Positions 26,358-36,685 are shown, numbered from the stretch's first letter. The stretch: DNA of 64,000 bases from Acidocella aquatica (GCF_030160635.1 NZ_BSOS01000067.1:248001-312000); one strand, 5' to 3'. Notes: a model not told the origin generated them from the sequence alone. Program-made: numbers and translations.

Positions 26358-27791
26358 ATGGCGAAGAAGCCCGCTGAGAGCGCCGACGGCGTAGCGAAGG
26401 TTCTTGAACTGATTAAGGAAAACGGGGTCGAGTATGTGGACCTGCGTTTTACGGACCCGAAAGGCAAGTGGCAGCACACGGCGCAGCACGTCTCCACGGT
26501 CGATGCGGACACGCTGAAGGACGGCTTCATGTTTGACGGCTCGTCGATCGCCGGTTGGAAGGCGATTAACGAGTCCGACATGATTTTGCAGCCGGACCTG
26601 GAAACGGCGGTGATGGACCCCTTCGCGGCCAAGCCGAGCCTGATCCTGTTTTGCGACATCATCGAGCCCGCGACCGGCCAGGGCTATGCCCGTGACCCGC
26701 GCTCGACCGCGAAGAAGGTGGAAGCCTATGTGAAGTCAACCGGCATCGGCGACACCATTTTCATCGGCGCGGAAGCTGAGTTCTTCATTTTCGACAGCGT
26801 GAAGTTTGGCACCGGCGGCAATTTCGGCACCTACCAGCTGGATTCCATCGAGGGCCCCGGCTCTTCGATGAAGGATTATCCGGAAGGCAACATGGGCCAC
26901 CGCCCGGCGGTTAAGGGCGGCTATTTCCCCGTTCCGCCCGTGGATGGCGATAGCGACCTGCGCGCCGAGATGCTCTCCGCCATGGGCGAGATGGGCCTGC
27001 CGATTGAGAAGCATCACCATGAGGTGGCGCAGAGCCAGCACGAACTGGGAACCCGGTTCAACTCGCTCACCAAGATGGCCGACCAGATGCAGATTTATAA
27101 ATACTGCGTCCACAACGTCGCGCATTCCTATGGCAAGACCGCGACCTTTATGCCCAAGCCGATTTATGGCGATAACGGCTCGGGCATGCACACGCACGCC
27201 TCGATCTGGAAGGCTGGCAAGCCGCTGTTCGCGGGCAATGGCTATGCGGACCTCTCCGAGATGTGCCTGTATTTCATCGGCGGCGTGATCAAGCACGCCA
27301 AGGCGATCAACGCGTTCACCAACCCCGCGACCAACAGCTACAAGCGGTTGATTCCGGGTTTTGAGGCGCCGGTGCTGCTGGCCTATTCGGCGCGCAACCG
27401 CTCGGCTTCGTGCCGTATTCCCTACACCACGAGCCCGAAGGCCAAGCGCGTGGAAGTGCGCTTCCCCGATCCGACCGCCAACCCCTATCTCTCCTTCGCG
27501 GCGATCGCGATGGCGGGGCTCGATGGCATCAAGAACAAGATCCACCCCGGCGACCCGATGGACAAGGATCTCTACGAGCTGCCGCCCGAGGAGCTGAAGG
27601 GCATCCCGACGGTTTGCGGTTCGCTCCGCGAGGCGCTGCAGTCGCTCGAAGCCGATCATGAGTTCCTGTTGCAGGGCGATGTGTTCAGCAAGGAGCAGAT
27701 CGAGAGCTACATGGAGATCAAATGGAAGGAAGTGTACCGCTTCGAGCACACGCCGCACCCGGTTGAGTTCGAGATGTATTACTCCGCGTAA
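26358..27791 (+). CDS. glnA: Glutamine synthetase, type I
   Basis: 477 residues. Signatures: [17 protein letters not shown], the metal site [13 protein letters not shown], and the ATP-binding region ending [20 protein letters not shown] split by conserved Gly and Pro. The adenylylation Tyr lies in [11 protein letters not shown]. It condenses ammonia and glutamate in the cytosol and is regulated by GlnE through P-II. Length fits the GSI-beta group. A strong intrinsic terminator follows. Confidence 0.96.
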   Translation: MAKKPAESADGVAKVLELIKENGVEYVDLRFTDPKGKWQHTAQHVSTVDADTLKDGFMFDGSSIAGWKAINESDMILQPDLETAVMDPFAAKPSLILFCDIIEPATGQGYARDPRSTAKKVEAYVKSTGIGDTIFIGAEAEFFIFDSVKFGTGGNFGTYQLDSIEGPGSSMKDYPEGNMGHRPAVKGGYFPVPPVDGDSDLRAEMLSAMGEMGLPIEKHHHEVAQSQHELGTRFNSLTKMADQMQIYKYCVHNVAHSYGKTATFMPKPIYGDNGSGMHTHASIWKAGKPLFAGNGYADLSEMCLYFIGGVIKHAKAINAFTNPATNSYKRLIPGFEAPVLLAYSARNRSASCRIPYTTSPKAKRVEVRFPDPTANPYLSFAAIAMAGLDGIKNKIHPGDPMDKDLYELPPEELKGIPTVCGSLREALQSLEADHEFLLQGDVFSKEQIESYMEIKWKEVYRFEHTPHPVEFEMYYSA

Positions 27792-27810
27792 GAGACGGAT
27801 TGTTACGGAA

Positions 27811-27836
27811 AACGGCGCCTTCGGGCGCCGTTTTTT
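27811..27836 (+). terminator. Intrinsic terminator of glnBA
   Basis: Stem AACGGCGCC / GGCGCCGTT with a TTCG tetraloop, followed by six T. Starts 19 nt after the glnA stop. Confidence 0.92.
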
Positions 27837-27856
27837 GTTGGCCGGGCGCGGGCGGT

Positions 27857-28675
27857 TCAGCCGGTGCGCGCGAAGGCGGCGGCCTGCTCCACCTGGGCGG
27901 GCGTGGGCGTTACGCCGGTGTAGAGCTCAAACTGCGCCAGCGCCTGCAATACGGCGACATCCCCGCCCGTGATCAGGCGCTTGCCGGCGGCGCGGGCGGC
28001 GGCGAGCAGGGGCGTTTCCAGCGGCACGGCCACCACGTCGAACACCACGGCGGCGGCGGCGATCTGCGCCGGGGTGAAGGCCAGCACCGCCTCGTCCGCC
28101 CCGGCCATGCCAAGCGGGCTTGCGTTTATAAGAAATGGCGCGCTCAGCCCCTCGGACGCTGCCTGCCAGCGCAAGCCGTAGCGCGCTGCCAGTGCTGGCC
28201 CGCTCTGCGCGTTGCGGGCGAGGATGGTGCCGTTGTGGAACCCGCCATCGCGCAGCGCGGCGGCCACCGCCTTGGCCATGCCCCCGCTGCCGCGCAGGAT
28301 GAAGGGCGCCGCCCGGTCAAGCCCGGATTGCTCAGCTAGCGTGCGGACCGCGCTGTAATCGGTGTTGTAGCCGGTTAGCCGCCCATCGTCGTTGACGATG
28401 GTGTTGATGGACCGGATGGCGCGCGCCGAGGCTTCCAGCGTGTCGATGAGCGGAATCACGGCTTCCTTGAAGGGCATGGAAATGGCGCAGCCGCGAATGC
28501 CCAGGGCGCGGATTCCGCCAATGGCGGCGGGGAGGTTTTGCGTGGTGAAGGATTTGTAGACGTAATCCAGCCCCAGCGCCTCGTATAAATGATTTTGGAA
28601 GCGCGAGCCGAAGTTGCCCGGCCGGGCTGAGAGCGACATGCAGAGCCTGGTATCCCGGCCGATCGGTGGTTTCAT
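27857..28675 (-). CDS. Shikimate dehydrogenase-like protein (SDH-L group)
   Basis: 272 residues. The AroE fold is clear: catalytic Lys in SMPFKEAV, Asp in GYNTDYSAV, and the nucleotide-binding loop GSGGMAKAVAAAL. Canonical AroE has an N-terminal S-x-S-P motif; here the block is CMSLSARPGNFGSRFQN, as in Haemophilus HI0607, the type member of the SDH-L subgroup. That subgroup reduces or oxidises shikimate poorly, and its physiological substrate is unknown. The gene is therefore probably not the biosynthetic aroE. Convergent with glnA. Confidence 0.82.
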   Translation of the reverse strand: MKPPIGRDTRLCMSLSARPGNFGSRFQNHLYEALGLDYVYKSFTTQNLPAAIGGIRALGIRGCAISMPFKEAVIPLIDTLEASARAIRSINTIVNDDGRLTGYNTDYSAVRTLAEQSGLDRAAPFILRGSGGMAKAVAAALRDGGFHNGTILARNAQSGPALAARYGLRWQAASEGLSAPFLINASPLGMAGADEAVLAFTPAQIAAAAVVFDVVAVPLETPLLAAARAAGKRLITGGDVAVLQALAQFELYTGVTPTPAQVEQAAAFARTG

Positions 28676-28837
28676 CGCGAATTATCCTTTGTCATCTGAA
28701 TATGAAGGTTTATTTATGCGGCCGCCGCGCTTGTGCAACGCGTAAAGCGCGCCCGGCGCCGGGCGCTGGGTGTGTTTCACTTGCGGGCGGCGGGAAACGA
28801 GCGTATAAGCGGGCCAAATAAACCCGGATTTCCCAAG

Positions 28838-28863
28838 GGTGGCCCTAACCGGCCGCCTTTTTT
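28838..28863 (+). terminator. Intrinsic terminator or attenuator ahead of rimP
   Basis: Stem GGTGGCC / GGCCGCC (one G-T pair), 6-nt loop, then TTTTTTATT. It ends about 18 nt before the rimP ATG and points into the operon. No gene lies upstream on this strand, so it most likely sits in the rimP-nusA leader and acts as an attenuator. Confidence 0.6.
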
Positions 28864-28880
28864 ATTGGATTTTTGCCTGA

Positions 28881-29405
28881 ATGACCGCCAACCGCCCGAA
28901 CCATACCGGCCTTGAGGGCCGCATTGCTGAACTGATCGTCGAACCGCTGGAAGCCCAGGGGTATGAGCTGGTGCGGGTGCAGATTATGGGCACTGAATCG
29001 CCGACTGTGCAGATTATGGCCGACCGGGCGGATAATGCTGCTTTTACCCTTGATGACTGCACTGCGGTGAGCCATCTGCTCTCCGCCGTGCTGGATGTGG
29101 AAGACCCGATCACCTCCGCCTGGACGCTGGAGGTAAGCTCCGCGGGGATTGACCGGCCGCTGACCCGGACCAAGGATTTTGTCCGCTACGCCGGGTTTGA
29201 GGCGAAGATTGAGCTGAATTTTCCGGGCCCTGGCAACCGCAAGCGCTTTAGCGGCGTGCTGGTGGGGGCTGATGAGGAGAGTGTGCAGTTGAAGGTGGAA
29301 AAGGGCGAGGTGCTCAACCTCAAACGCGCTGACTTCAAGAAGGCCAAGCTGATCCTCACCGATGCGCTGATCGCGTTCTCAACGCCGGAAGCGCCGTTGC
29401 AGTGA
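28881..29405 (+). CDS. rimP: Ribosome maturation factor RimP
   Basis: 174 residues. DUF150 pattern: ELIVEPLEAQGYELVRVQI, DDCTAVSHLLSAVLDVEDPI, and LEVSSAGIDRPLTRTKDF. Needed for 30S subunit maturation. First gene of the conserved rimP-nusA-ylxR-infB-rbfA operon. Confidence 0.95.
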   Translation: MTANRPNHTGLEGRIAELIVEPLEAQGYELVRVQIMGTESPTVQIMADRADNAAFTLDDCTAVSHLLSAVLDVEDPITSAWTLEVSSAGIDRPLTRTKDFVRYAGFEAKIELNFPGPGNRKRFSGVLVGADEESVQLKVEKGEVLNLKRADFKKAKLILTDALIAFSTPEAPLQ

Positions 29406-29448
29406 CGCAATATATGACACGTAAATTATACATAATTGGAGACTGACG

Positions 29449-30963
29449 ATGGATACCGCAGTTAACCGCCCGGAATTGCTGCTTGTTGCCGATGCCGTCG
29501 CGCGCGAAAAGCAGATTGAGCGCGATGATGTGCTGGAGGCGATGGAGCAGGCGATTCAGAAAGCCGGCCGCGCCAAATATGGGCATGAGAAGGACATCCG
29601 CGCCACCATCGACCGCAAGACCGGCGATGTGAGGCTCTCGCGCTGGACCGAGATCGTCGAGACGGTGGAGAACGAGGAAACGCAGATCCCCGTTGCCATC
29701 TCGAAGAAATTCGCGCCCGAGAAGGAGGTTGGCGATTTTATCGTCGATCCGCTGCCGCCGATCGATTTTGGCCGCATCGCGGCGCAGACCGCCAAGCAGG
29801 TGATCGTGCAGCGCGTGCGCGAGTATGAGCGCTCCAAGCAGTATAACGAGTTCAAGGACCGGGTGGGCGAGATCATCAACGGTGTGGTCAAGCGCACCGA
29901 GTATGGCAATTTGATGGTGGACCTTGGCCGCGCCGAGGCGCTGTTGCGCCGCGATGAGACCATTCCGCGCGAGAATTTGCGCAATGGCGATCGCGTGCGC
30001 GCGTTTATTTATGACGTGCGGGAAGAGCAAAGAGGCCCGCAGATTTTTCTCTCGCGCACGCATCCTGGGTTTTTGGCGAAACTGTTCGCGCAGGAGGTGC
30101 CGGAGATTTATGATGGCATCATCGAGATCAAGGCGGTGGCCCGCGATCCGGGGAGCCGTGCGAAAATGGCGGTGATTTCGCGGGATCAGTCGATTGATCC
30201 GGTGGGCGCCTGCGTGGGTATGCGCGGGTCGCGCGTGCAGGCGGTGGTGGCTGAGTTGCAGGGCGAGAAGATTGATATCATCCCCTGGTCGCCCAATGTC
30301 GCGACATTCGTGGTGAACGCGCTGGCGCCGGCGGAAGTGTCCAAGGTGGTGATGGATGAGGAAGCCGGGCGGGTTGAGGTTGTGGTGCCTGACAGCCAGC
30401 TCTCGCTCGCCATCGGGCGGCGCGGCCAGAATGTGCGCCTGGCTTCGCAGCTGACGCGCTGGGATATTGATATTCTGACCGAGGCTGAGGAATCTGAGCG
30501 CCGCCAGGAGGAGTTCCGCCGCAAAACCGGGCTGTTCGTGGAAGCGCTCGATGTGGATGACGTGATTGCCGGCCTGCTGGTGGCCGAAGGATTCGAGACG
30601 ATAGAGGATTTGAGCATGACACCGTTGGATGAAATCGCCTCGATTGAGGGCTTTGACGAGACCGTGGCCGCCGAGCTGCAGCGCCGGGCGGAAGCCTCGC
30701 TGGCCAAGCAGGCGGGTGAGCAGGAAGAGAAGCGCGTGGCGCTGGGCGTGAGCGACGAGGTTGCCGCGATCGAGGCGCTGAGTGCCAAAGACCTGATCGC
30801 GCTGGGCGAGAAGGGCGTGAAGACGCTGGATGATCTGGCCGATCTGGCCGGTGATGAGCTGGTGGAAATCGTCGGCGCCGAGGCGCTGAGCGAGGAGGCC
30901 GCCAACGAGATCATCATGGCGGCGCGCGCGCACTGGTTCGAGGAAGACGGCAACGCAGCCTGA
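29449..30963 (+). CDS. nusA: Transcription elongation/termination factor NusA
   Basis: 504 residues. An N-terminal RNAP-binding domain (1-125), S1 domain (ending about 200), two KH domains ([19 protein letters not shown], then [17 protein letters not shown]) and two C-terminal acidic helix-hairpin-helix repeats. Controls pausing, termination and antitermination. GGAG-rich ribosome site 8 nt upstream. The following gene begins immediately after or inside its end. Confidence 0.95.
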   Translation: MDTAVNRPELLLVADAVAREKQIERDDVLEAMEQAIQKAGRAKYGHEKDIRATIDRKTGDVRLSRWTEIVETVENEETQIPVAISKKFAPEKEVGDFIVDPLPPIDFGRIAAQTAKQVIVQRVREYERSKQYNEFKDRVGEIINGVVKRTEYGNLMVDLGRAEALLRRDETIPRENLRNGDRVRAFIYDVREEQRGPQIFLSRTHPGFLAKLFAQEVPEIYDGIIEIKAVARDPGSRAKMAVISRDQSIDPVGACVGMRGSRVQAVVAELQGEKIDIIPWSPNVATFVVNALAPAEVSKVVMDEEAGRVEVVVPDSQLSLAIGRRGQNVRLASQLTRWDIDILTEAEESERRQEEFRRKTGLFVEALDVDDVIAGLLVAEGFETIEDLSMTPLDEIASIEGFDETVAAELQRRAEASLAKQAGEQEEKRVALGVSDEVAAIEALSAKDLIALGEKGVKTLDDLADLAGDELVEIVGAEALSEEAANEIIMAARAHWFEEDGNAA

Positions 30964-31054
30964 ACCGGACATCGCTGAGAGCGAAGACGAGGCGCCGGAG
31001 CGTGGACCGCTGCGGCGCTGCCTGGTCAGACGCGAGAGTTTTGCGCGCGAGGCC

Positions 31055-31576
31055 ATGTTGCGGTTTGTGGCGGGGCCTGAGCGCCAGCTGGTGTTCGATG
31101 TCAGCGCAACCCTGCCTGGGCGTGGAATGTGGTTGAGTGCGTCTGGGGATGTGATAGAGACAGCGCTGAAACGTGGTGTTTTTCCCCGTGCGGCGAAGCA
31201 GCAGCTGGTTGTGGCGCCCAACTTGGCCTCCCAGGTGGAAACAGCGTTGATACAACGGATTTTCGACCTGGTTGGGCTGGCGCGGCGGAGTGGGGCGGCG
31301 ATTGCGGGCTTTGAGAAGGCCCGGGAGTGGCTGACCTCTGGCAAGGCCGGGCTGGTGTTGCAGGCGGTGGATGGCAGTGTTGAGGAGCGGGCGCGATTTG
31401 TGGGCGGCCGTGAGGTGCCGGTGGTGGCGGTTTTTTCCGCCGCCAGGCTGGGTAAAATTTTCGGGAGAGAGCAGGCGGTGCATGTGGTAATTGCCCCCGG
31501 CCGGCTGGCGAAAATGATTGAAATTGAGGCGGGCCGTCTCGCAGGTGTTGCGGGCGGCGTTTTAAGCGGGCAGTAG
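31055..31576 (+). CDS. YlxR-type (DUF448) RNA-binding protein fused to L7Ae-like domain
   Basis: 173 residues from the first standard start codon, ATG 31055. The YlxR domain (LRFVAGPERQLVFDVSATL, GRGMWLSASGDVI) is followed by an L7Ae-like domain (IFDLVGLARRSGAAIAGFEK). The conserved N-terminal part of Ylx[15 protein letters not shown], lies upstream in the same open frame (about 30990-31054) but has no ATG, GTG or TTG; the frame opens at 30890 inside nusA. Either translation starts at a rare codon coupled to nusA, or the annotated protein is shortened. YlxR-L7Ae fusions between nusA and infB are normal in alphaproteobacteria. Confidence 0.78.
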   Translation: MLRFVAGPERQLVFDVSATLPGRGMWLSASGDVIETALKRGVFPRAAKQQLVVAPNLASQVETALIQRIFDLVGLARRSGAAIAGFEKAREWLTSGKAGLVLQAVDGSVEERARFVGGREVPVVAVFSAARLGKIFGREQAVHVVIAPGRLAKMIEIEAGRLAGVAGGVLSGQ

Positions 31577-31633
31577 TGCCCAATCAGGCTGGGGTAGTAC
31601 TCAGCCACGATTGTTGAATGGACCGGATTACGC

Positions 31634-34342
31634 ATGACTGACGGCAACGACCAGACTGAAACCAAAGGCAGGCTCTCGCTGCGCCCGGCTGCGCGTGGTG
31701 ATGCGGGGCATACGGTCGACGCCGGATCGGTGCGGCAGAGCTTCTCGCATGGCCGGTCCAAGGTGGTTCAGGTTGAGGTGCGCAAAAAGCGCGGCCTGGG
31801 GGCGGCGCCCGCTCCGGCTGCTCCGGTGGCGCCTACACCGGCGCCGACGCTCTCATTGAGCAAGCCCCCGGCTGAACGCCCGGCCGCGGCCAGCCCGCCG
31901 CCGGCCGCCGCCGCTCCGGCCCCCGCTCCCGCCCCGGTAAGGCCGGTTGGCCGCCCCGGCGTTGCGCCGCGCGCGCTTACCGCCGCCGAGCAGGCAACCC
32001 GCCAGCGCGTGCTGGCCGAGCAGCAGCGCCTCGCCGCGCAGCGCGAGGCCGAGCGCCGCGAGCAGGAAAAGATTTCCATTCTCTCGGCGGCCGAGGAAGC
32101 GCGCCGCCGCGAGGAAGAGGCGCTGTTGGCGCCGCCGCCCCCGCCCGAACCTGAGCCCGAACCGGCCCCGGTTGAGGCCGCGGCCAGCGAGACGGCCGAG
32201 ACCAGCGAGACCAAGCCTGCTGCCCCCGTGGCGGCTGGCCCCGCCCCGGCGCGCCCCGCGGCGGCTCCGGCGAAACCCGCCGTGCCCTCGCGCGAGACCT
32301 TGCAGCTGAAACCCGGCCAGCGCCCTGGCGCGCGGGCCGAGGAAGAAGACGAAGCCCCGCGCGGCGTGAAGCGCCCGAGTGTTGGCCCCGCGCCCAAGCG
32401 CGGCGTGCCCGTGGTGGCGCCGAAGAAAATTGGCGATGACCGCCGCCGCGCCGGCAAGATCGACGTGCTGGCCGCCATCGAGGGTGAGGACGAGAAGGTG
32501 CGTTCGCTCGCCTCCGTGCGCCGCCAGCGCGAGCGTGAGCGCCGCCAGGCCGAGCTGGAGCTGCTGCGCTCCGACGGCGTGAAGGTGGTGCGCGAGGTGA
32601 TTTTGCCGGAGACCATCACGGTGCAGGAGCTGGCCAACCGTATGGCCGCGCGCGGCAACGAGGTGGTGCGCGCCCTGATGAAGATGGGCGTGATGGCGAA
32701 TATCACCCAGGTGATCGACGCTGACACCGCCGAGCTGGTGGTGGCCGAGTTTGGCCACAAGGCGCGCCGCGTGTCTGACGCGGATGTGGAAGTGGGCCTC
32801 GAAGGCGAGGAAGATACCGACACCGAGCTGCTGCCGCGCCCGCCCGTGGTGACCATTATGGGCCATGTCGACCATGGCAAGACCAGCCTGCTCGATGCGT
32901 TGCGCCATACCGATGTTGCGGCCAGCGAGGCCGGGGGCATTACCCAGCATATCGGCGCCTACACAGTGAAGCTGCCTTCGGGCGCGCAGATCACCTTCCT
33001 CGACACGCCGGGCCATGAGGCGTTCACCGCCATGCGCGCGCGCGGCGCCGGGGTGACTGATATCGTGGTGCTGGTGGTCGCCGCCGATGACGGTGTGATG
33101 CCGCAGACGATCGAGGCGATTAAACACGCCAAGGCGGCGCAGGTGCCGATTATCGTGGCTGTCAACAAGATCGACCGTCCGGGTGCTGACGCCAACCGCG
33201 TGCGCCAGGAGCTGCTGCAACACGAGATCGTGGTTGAGGAAATGGGCGGCGAGACCCAGGATGTTGAAGTCTCCGCGCTGAAGAAGCTCGGGCTGGACAA
33301 GCTTGAGGAAGCGATTTTGCTCCAGGCCGAAGTTTTGGAGCTGCGCGCCAATCCGGACCGTTCGGCCGAGGGTGCGGTGATCGAGAGCCGGCTTGATCGT
33401 GGCCGTGGCCCGGTGGCGACCGTGCTGGTGCAAAAGGGCACGCTGCATGCGGGGGATATCGTGGTGGCGGGCGCCCAGTGGGGCCGCGTGCGCGCCATGC
33501 AGGATGACAAGGGCAAGGCTGTGAAAGAGGCCGGACCCTCGACGCCGGTTGAAATCCTTGGCCTGTCCGCCGCCCCGGTTGCGGGTGAGCCGTTCGTGGT
33601 TGTGGAGAGCGATGTGCGGGCGCGCGAGATTGTGGAATATCGCCAGCAGAAGCTGCGCGAGCGTTCCGCCGCCAGCGCCACCGCCGCGCGCGGCACGATG
33701 GAGGAGATGCTGGCCCGGATTCAGGCCGGGGCGCAGAAGGAAGTGGCCCTTGTGGTCAAGGCCGATGTGCAGGGTTCCGCCGAGGCGATCTCGGTGGTGG
33801 TCACCAAGGTGGGCAACGAGGAAGTGCGCGTGCGCGTGATCTATTCCGGTGTCGGCCAGATCACCGAAAGCGATGTGCAGCTGGCGAAGGCGTCGGACGC
33901 GATTGTTGTCGGCTTCAACGTGCGTGCGAATACGCAGGCGCGCGAGCTGGCGCACCGCGATGGCGTGGACATCCGCTATTACTCGATCATCTATGAGGTC
34001 GCGGATGATATCGAGAAGCTGGTCAAGGGCAAGCTCGCCCCGGTGCATCGCGAGAAATTCCTCGGCTATGCGGAAATCCGCCAGGTGTTCAACATCACCA
34101 AGACCGGCAAGGTCGCGGGTTGTTATGTTACCGAGGGCGTGGTCAAGCGCGGCTGCGGCGTGCGCCTGCTGCGCGACAATGTGGTCATCCATCAGGGCGA
34201 TCTCTCGCAGCTCAAGCGCTTCAAGGACGATGTGAAGGAAGTGGCGCGCGGGTATGAATGCGGCCTGTCGTTCGCCGGGTTCCAGGATCTGCGCGAAGGC
34301 GATGTGGTGGAATGCTATGAAACCGAAATCGTCGCTCCGTAA
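31634..34342 (+). CDS. infB: Translation initiation factor IF-2
   Basis: 902 residues. A long Ala/Pro/Glu-rich N-terminus (about 1-300) with an IF2-associated segment is followed by the IF2_N domain and then the GTPase: [14 protein letters not shown] (G1, near residue 411), DTPGHEAF (G3), NKIDRPG (G4). Two beta-barrel domains and the IF2-C fMet-tRNA-binding domain complete the protein. The end overlaps rbfA by 26 nt. Confidence 0.96.
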   Translation: MTDGNDQTETKGRLSLRPAARGDAGHTVDAGSVRQSFSHGRSKVVQVEVRKKRGLGAAPAPAAPVAPTPAPTLSLSKPPAERPAAASPPPAAAAPAPAPAPVRPVGRPGVAPRALTAAEQATRQRVLAEQQRLAAQREAERREQEKISILSAAEEARRREEEALLAPPPPPEPEPEPAPVEAAASETAETSETKPAAPVAAGPAPARPAAAPAKPAVPSRETLQLKPGQRPGARAEEEDEAPRGVKRPSVGPAPKRGVPVVAPKKIGDDRRRAGKIDVLAAIEGEDEKVRSLASVRRQRERERRQAELELLRSDGVKVVREVILPETITVQELANRMAARGNEVVRALMKMGVMANITQVIDADTAELVVAEFGHKARRVSDADVEVGLEGEEDTDTELLPRPPVVTIMGHVDHGKTSLLDALRHTDVAASEAGGITQHIGAYTVKLPSGAQITFLDTPGHEAFTAMRARGAGVTDIVVLVVAADDGVMPQTIEAIKHAKAAQVPIIVAVNKIDRPGADANRVRQELLQHEIVVEEMGGETQDVEVSALKKLGLDKLEEAILLQAEVLELRANPDRSAEGAVIESRLDRGRGPVATVLVQKGTLHAGDIVVAGAQWGRVRAMQDDKGKAVKEAGPSTPVEILGLSAAPVAGEPFVVVESDVRAREIVEYRQQKLRERSAASATAARGTMEEMLARIQAGAQKEVALVVKADVQGSAEAISVVVTKVGNEEVRVRVIYSGVGQITESDVQLAKASDAIVVGFNVRANTQARELAHRDGVDIRYYSIIYEVADDIEKLVKGKLAPVHREKFLGYAEIRQVFNITKTGKVAGCYVTEGVVKRGCGVRLLRDNVVIHQGDLSQLKRFKDDVKEVARGYECGLSFAGFQDLREGDVVECYETEIVAP

Positions 34343-34748
34343 GGAGGGGCCGTCTCAGCGGCAGCTGCGGGTCGGGGAAGAAATCCGCCATGCGCTGGCG
34401 GAGATTTTCCTGCGCACCGAGTTCCATGAGAAGGCGCTGGCCAAGGCGCATCTGACGATCTCGGAGGTCCGCATGTCGCCGGATTTGAAGCACGCGACGG
34501 TGTTTACCACCGCGCTGGGGGGCAAGGATATCACGCCGCTGCTGCCCTCGCTCAAGCGCGTGTCGCCGTTTTTGCGGGCGCAGATCGCGCCGAAGCTCGG
34601 GCTGCGCGTGACGCCGGATTTGAAATTCCTGGCCGATGAGGCGCTGGAAGAGGCGACGCGGATCAACAAGCTGTTGCATCAGCCGGAAGTGGCGCGGGAT
34701 TTGGAAACAGGCGCCAAGCCGCAGGCCAGCGCCCCGGACGAAGAATAA
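34317..34748 (+). CDS. rbfA: 30S ribosome-binding factor RbfA
   Basis: 143 residues starting inside the infB end. [16 protein letters not shown] opens the KH-like fold, followed by [15 protein letters not shown] and the [19 protein letters not shown] block. Cold-shock 30S maturation factor. ATG 34317 is preferred because homologous sequence begins there; the frame is open further upstream within infB. Confidence 0.9.
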   Translation: MKPKSSLRKEGPSQRQLRVGEEIRHALAEIFLRTEFHEKALAKAHLTISEVRMSPDLKHATVFTTALGGKDITPLLPSLKRVSPFLRAQIAPKLGLRVTPDLKFLADEALEEATRINKLLHQPEVARDLETGAKPQASAPDEE

Positions 34749-34768
34749 CTGGATACTGCCGGGGTCAA

Positions 34769-35740
34769 GTGAGCGTCATCCTGCATCCAACCGCGCCGGA
34801 GATTGCCCGTGCCGCGGCGCTGCTGGCGGCGGGGGAGCTGGTCGCCTTCGGCACCGAGACAGTCTACGGGCTGGGGGCCGATGCGCGCAACGGCGAGGCA
34901 GTCGCAAAAATTTATGTGGCCAAGGGAAGGCCCAGTTTTAATCCGTTGATCTGCCATTACGCCAGCGCGCGGGCCGCGTTCGCGGATGTGGTGCCCAACG
35001 CCATGGCGGAGAAACTGGCGGCGGCATTCTGGCCGGGGCCGCTGACCATGGTGTTGCCGCGCGCGGCGGCCTGCGCGGTCTCGCGGTTGGCGGGGGCGGG
35101 GCTGGAGACGCTGGCGGTGAGGGTTCCGGCGCATCGCGTTGCGTTGCAATTGCTGGCCGCGTTCGGCGGGCCGGTGGCGGCGCCCTCGGCCAACCGCTCG
35201 GGGCAGATCAGCCCGACCACGCCTTCGCATGTGCTGGCGGGGCTGGGCGGAAAAATCGCGGCGGTGATTGATTGCGGGCCTTGCGCGGTCGGGCTGGAAT
35301 CCACGGTGCTGGACCTCTCCGGCCCGGCGCCGGTGCTTTTGCGCCCCGGCGGGGTGAGTGTGGAGGCGCTGGAGGCGGTGATCGGCCCGGTGGGGACCGG
35401 CGCGCCGATTACCCAGGGGGAGGCGATGGCATCGCCGGGGATGCTGGCCTCGCATTACGCGCCGGGGCTGCCGGTGCGGCTCGATGCCGGCGCGGTGGCG
35501 GCGGATGAGGCGTTATTGGCGTTCGGCCCGCCACTGCCGGGTGCAAAGCTCGTGTTTCAGCTCTCGGAGAGGAAAAACCTCACCGAGGCGGCGGCGCGCC
35601 TGTTCGAGGCCCTGCATGAGCTGGACGCCACGGCGCCCGCCCTCGGCCTGACGCGTATCGCGGTGATGCCCATCCCCAGCACCGGGCTGGGCCGGGCGAT
35701 TAACGACCGGCTGAGCCGGGCGGCGGCGCCTCGGGGCTGA
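34769..35740 (+). CDS. Threonylcarbamoyl-AMP synthase, Sua5 type
   Basis: 323 residues from GTG 34769. The YrdC domain (VAFGTETVYGLGADA, KGRPSFNPLICH, FWPGPLTMVL, APSANRSGQ) is followed by a C-terminal Sua5 domain after the linker around residue 210 (MASPGMLASHYAP). It makes threonylcarbamoyl-AMP for t6A37 of tRNAs reading ANN codons. Placed at the end of the nusA-infB run, 20 nt after rbfA. Confidence 0.92.
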   Translation: MSVILHPTAPEIARAAALLAAGELVAFGTETVYGLGADARNGEAVAKIYVAKGRPSFNPLICHYASARAAFADVVPNAMAEKLAAAFWPGPLTMVLPRAAACAVSRLAGAGLETLAVRVPAHRVALQLLAAFGGPVAAPSANRSGQISPTTPSHVLAGLGGKIAAVIDCGPCAVGLESTVLDLSGPAPVLLRPGGVSVEALEAVIGPVGTGAPITQGEAMASPGMLASHYAPGLPVRLDAGAVAADEALLAFGPPLPGAKLVFQLSERKNLTEAAARLFEALHELDATAPALGLTRIAVMPIPSTGLGRAINDRLSRAAAPRG

Positions 35741-35750
35741 GGGAGCCGTT

Positions 35751-35783
35751 TAGAGTGTCTTTCATCCGATGAAAAACACTCTA
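35751..35783. terminator. Inverted repeat after sua5
   Basis: Arms TAGAGTGT...ACACTCTA extended by TTTCAT / ATGAAA, 14 paired positions with one mismatch and a CCG loop. It starts 10 nt after the sua5 stop and is part of a double hairpin in the convergent gap. Confidence 0.7.
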
Positions 35784-35806
35784 ACTTTGTTTGAGCGAGC
35801 AATTTC

Positions 35807-35846
35807 AATCATCTGATATGAACCGGCCGGTTCATATCAGATGATT
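35807..35846. terminator. 40-bp perfect palindrome between convergent genes
   Basis: Arms of 20 bp without a loop, centred on CCGG/CCGG (35826/35827), reading ATCATCTGATATGAACCGG and its complement. It sits at the convergent ends of sua5 and the Nudix gene. A bidirectional terminator is the simplest role. The lack of any loop is unusual: it would extrude as a cruciform or fold as a very stable RNA stem. Confidence 0.65.
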
Positions 35847-36675
35847 ATTGCTCTAGCGCGGCGCGCAGCCTGTCCGCCGCCGCGCCCTTGATCATGCCAA
35901 AGCGGATCAGCAGGTCGATGAGCACCAGGTTGACGTTGAATTTGAAGTCATCGGTGGTGGAGGCTACCGCCAGCACGCGGGCCAGCGGCCAGAGGGCGAA
36001 GCTTTCCACTTCGCCGTCCGCTGGTTCGGGGATGAAGGATTCCGGCAGTTCCAGGTCGTAGGCGTAGACCACGTCGCGGCGCAGGCCCTCCGGGCGCTCC
36101 ATGTTGTAGGTGAACTGTGCGACCTGGCGCGCATTGGCGGCCAGCGCGGCGGGCAGCGCGGCTTCTTCCTCGGATTCCTTGATGATGGTCTCGAAGGGCG
36201 TATGCCCGGCGGCGACCCCGCCGGCGACCAGATTGTCAAACTTGCCGGGGTCGAGTTTTTTATTGGCGGCGCGCTTGGCGATCCACAGATGCCAGCCGTC
36301 CGCGCGGCGGACCAGCCCGTTCATGTGCACACCCACGCCGATGACGCCGAAACTGGGCAGGGCGCCACGGTCAAGCACGGCGAGGACGGGGCCGCCGGGG
36401 GTCTCGCGCACGTCAAAATTTTCCGCCCGCAGCGGCAGGCCTGCGGCATGGGCCAGTTTGTTCAGCTCCGGCAGGGCCTCGGGCGCGAGGAAGACATTGT
36501 TTTCACGCAAGGTTATCGCCGGGCTGGCGGCGGCGAGGCGGGCCGCGAAATCGGGTTTCAGATAGCCGAAATGGTGCGTGCCGGACCATAACTTAAGCCG
36601 CGCGCCCGGCAGCACCGCGGAATGACAGGCAGAGATGTGCGAGAGGAGCTTTGCAATTTGCGTATCAGATGCCAT
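35845..36675 (-). CDS. Nudix hydrolase with DUF4743 N-terminal domain
   Basis: 276 residues from ATG 36675; ATG 36687 would add four. The N-terminal DUF4743-like region includes KLWSGTHHFGYLKPDFA. The Nudix box is GGVAAGHTPFETIIKESEEEAAL, matching the form with the Lys-Glu-x-x-Glu-Glu core. This two-domain layout is shared with the Nudix part of fungal thiamine pyrophosphokinase Tnr3, which acts on damaged oxo-thiamine diphosphate; whether this protein does so is inference. The start overlaps that of the divergent ABC exporter. Confidence 0.85.
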   Translation of the reverse strand: MASDTQIAKLLSHISACHSAVLPGARLKLWSGTHHFGYLKPDFAARLAAASPAITLRENNVFLAPEALPELNKLAHAAGLPLRAENFDVRETPGGPVLAVLDRGALPSFGVIGVGVHMNGLVRRADGWHLWIAKRAANKKLDPGKFDNLVAGGVAAGHTPFETIIKESEEEAALPAALAANARQVAQFTYNMERPEGLRRDVVYAYDLELPESFIPEPADGEVESFALWPLARVLAVASTTDDFKFNVNLVLIDLLIRFGMIKGAAADRLRAALEQ

Positions 36676-36685
36676 GTGCGGTGAC

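Noticed and set aside
26736-27758. 340-codon frame antisense to glnA.
   Set aside because: Lies wholly inside a highly conserved gene on the other strand; low-complexity Arg/His/Leu composition.
31853-34192. 779-codon frame antisense to infB.
   Set aside because: Shadow of a GC-rich gene; rich in His, Gly and Arg with no domain.
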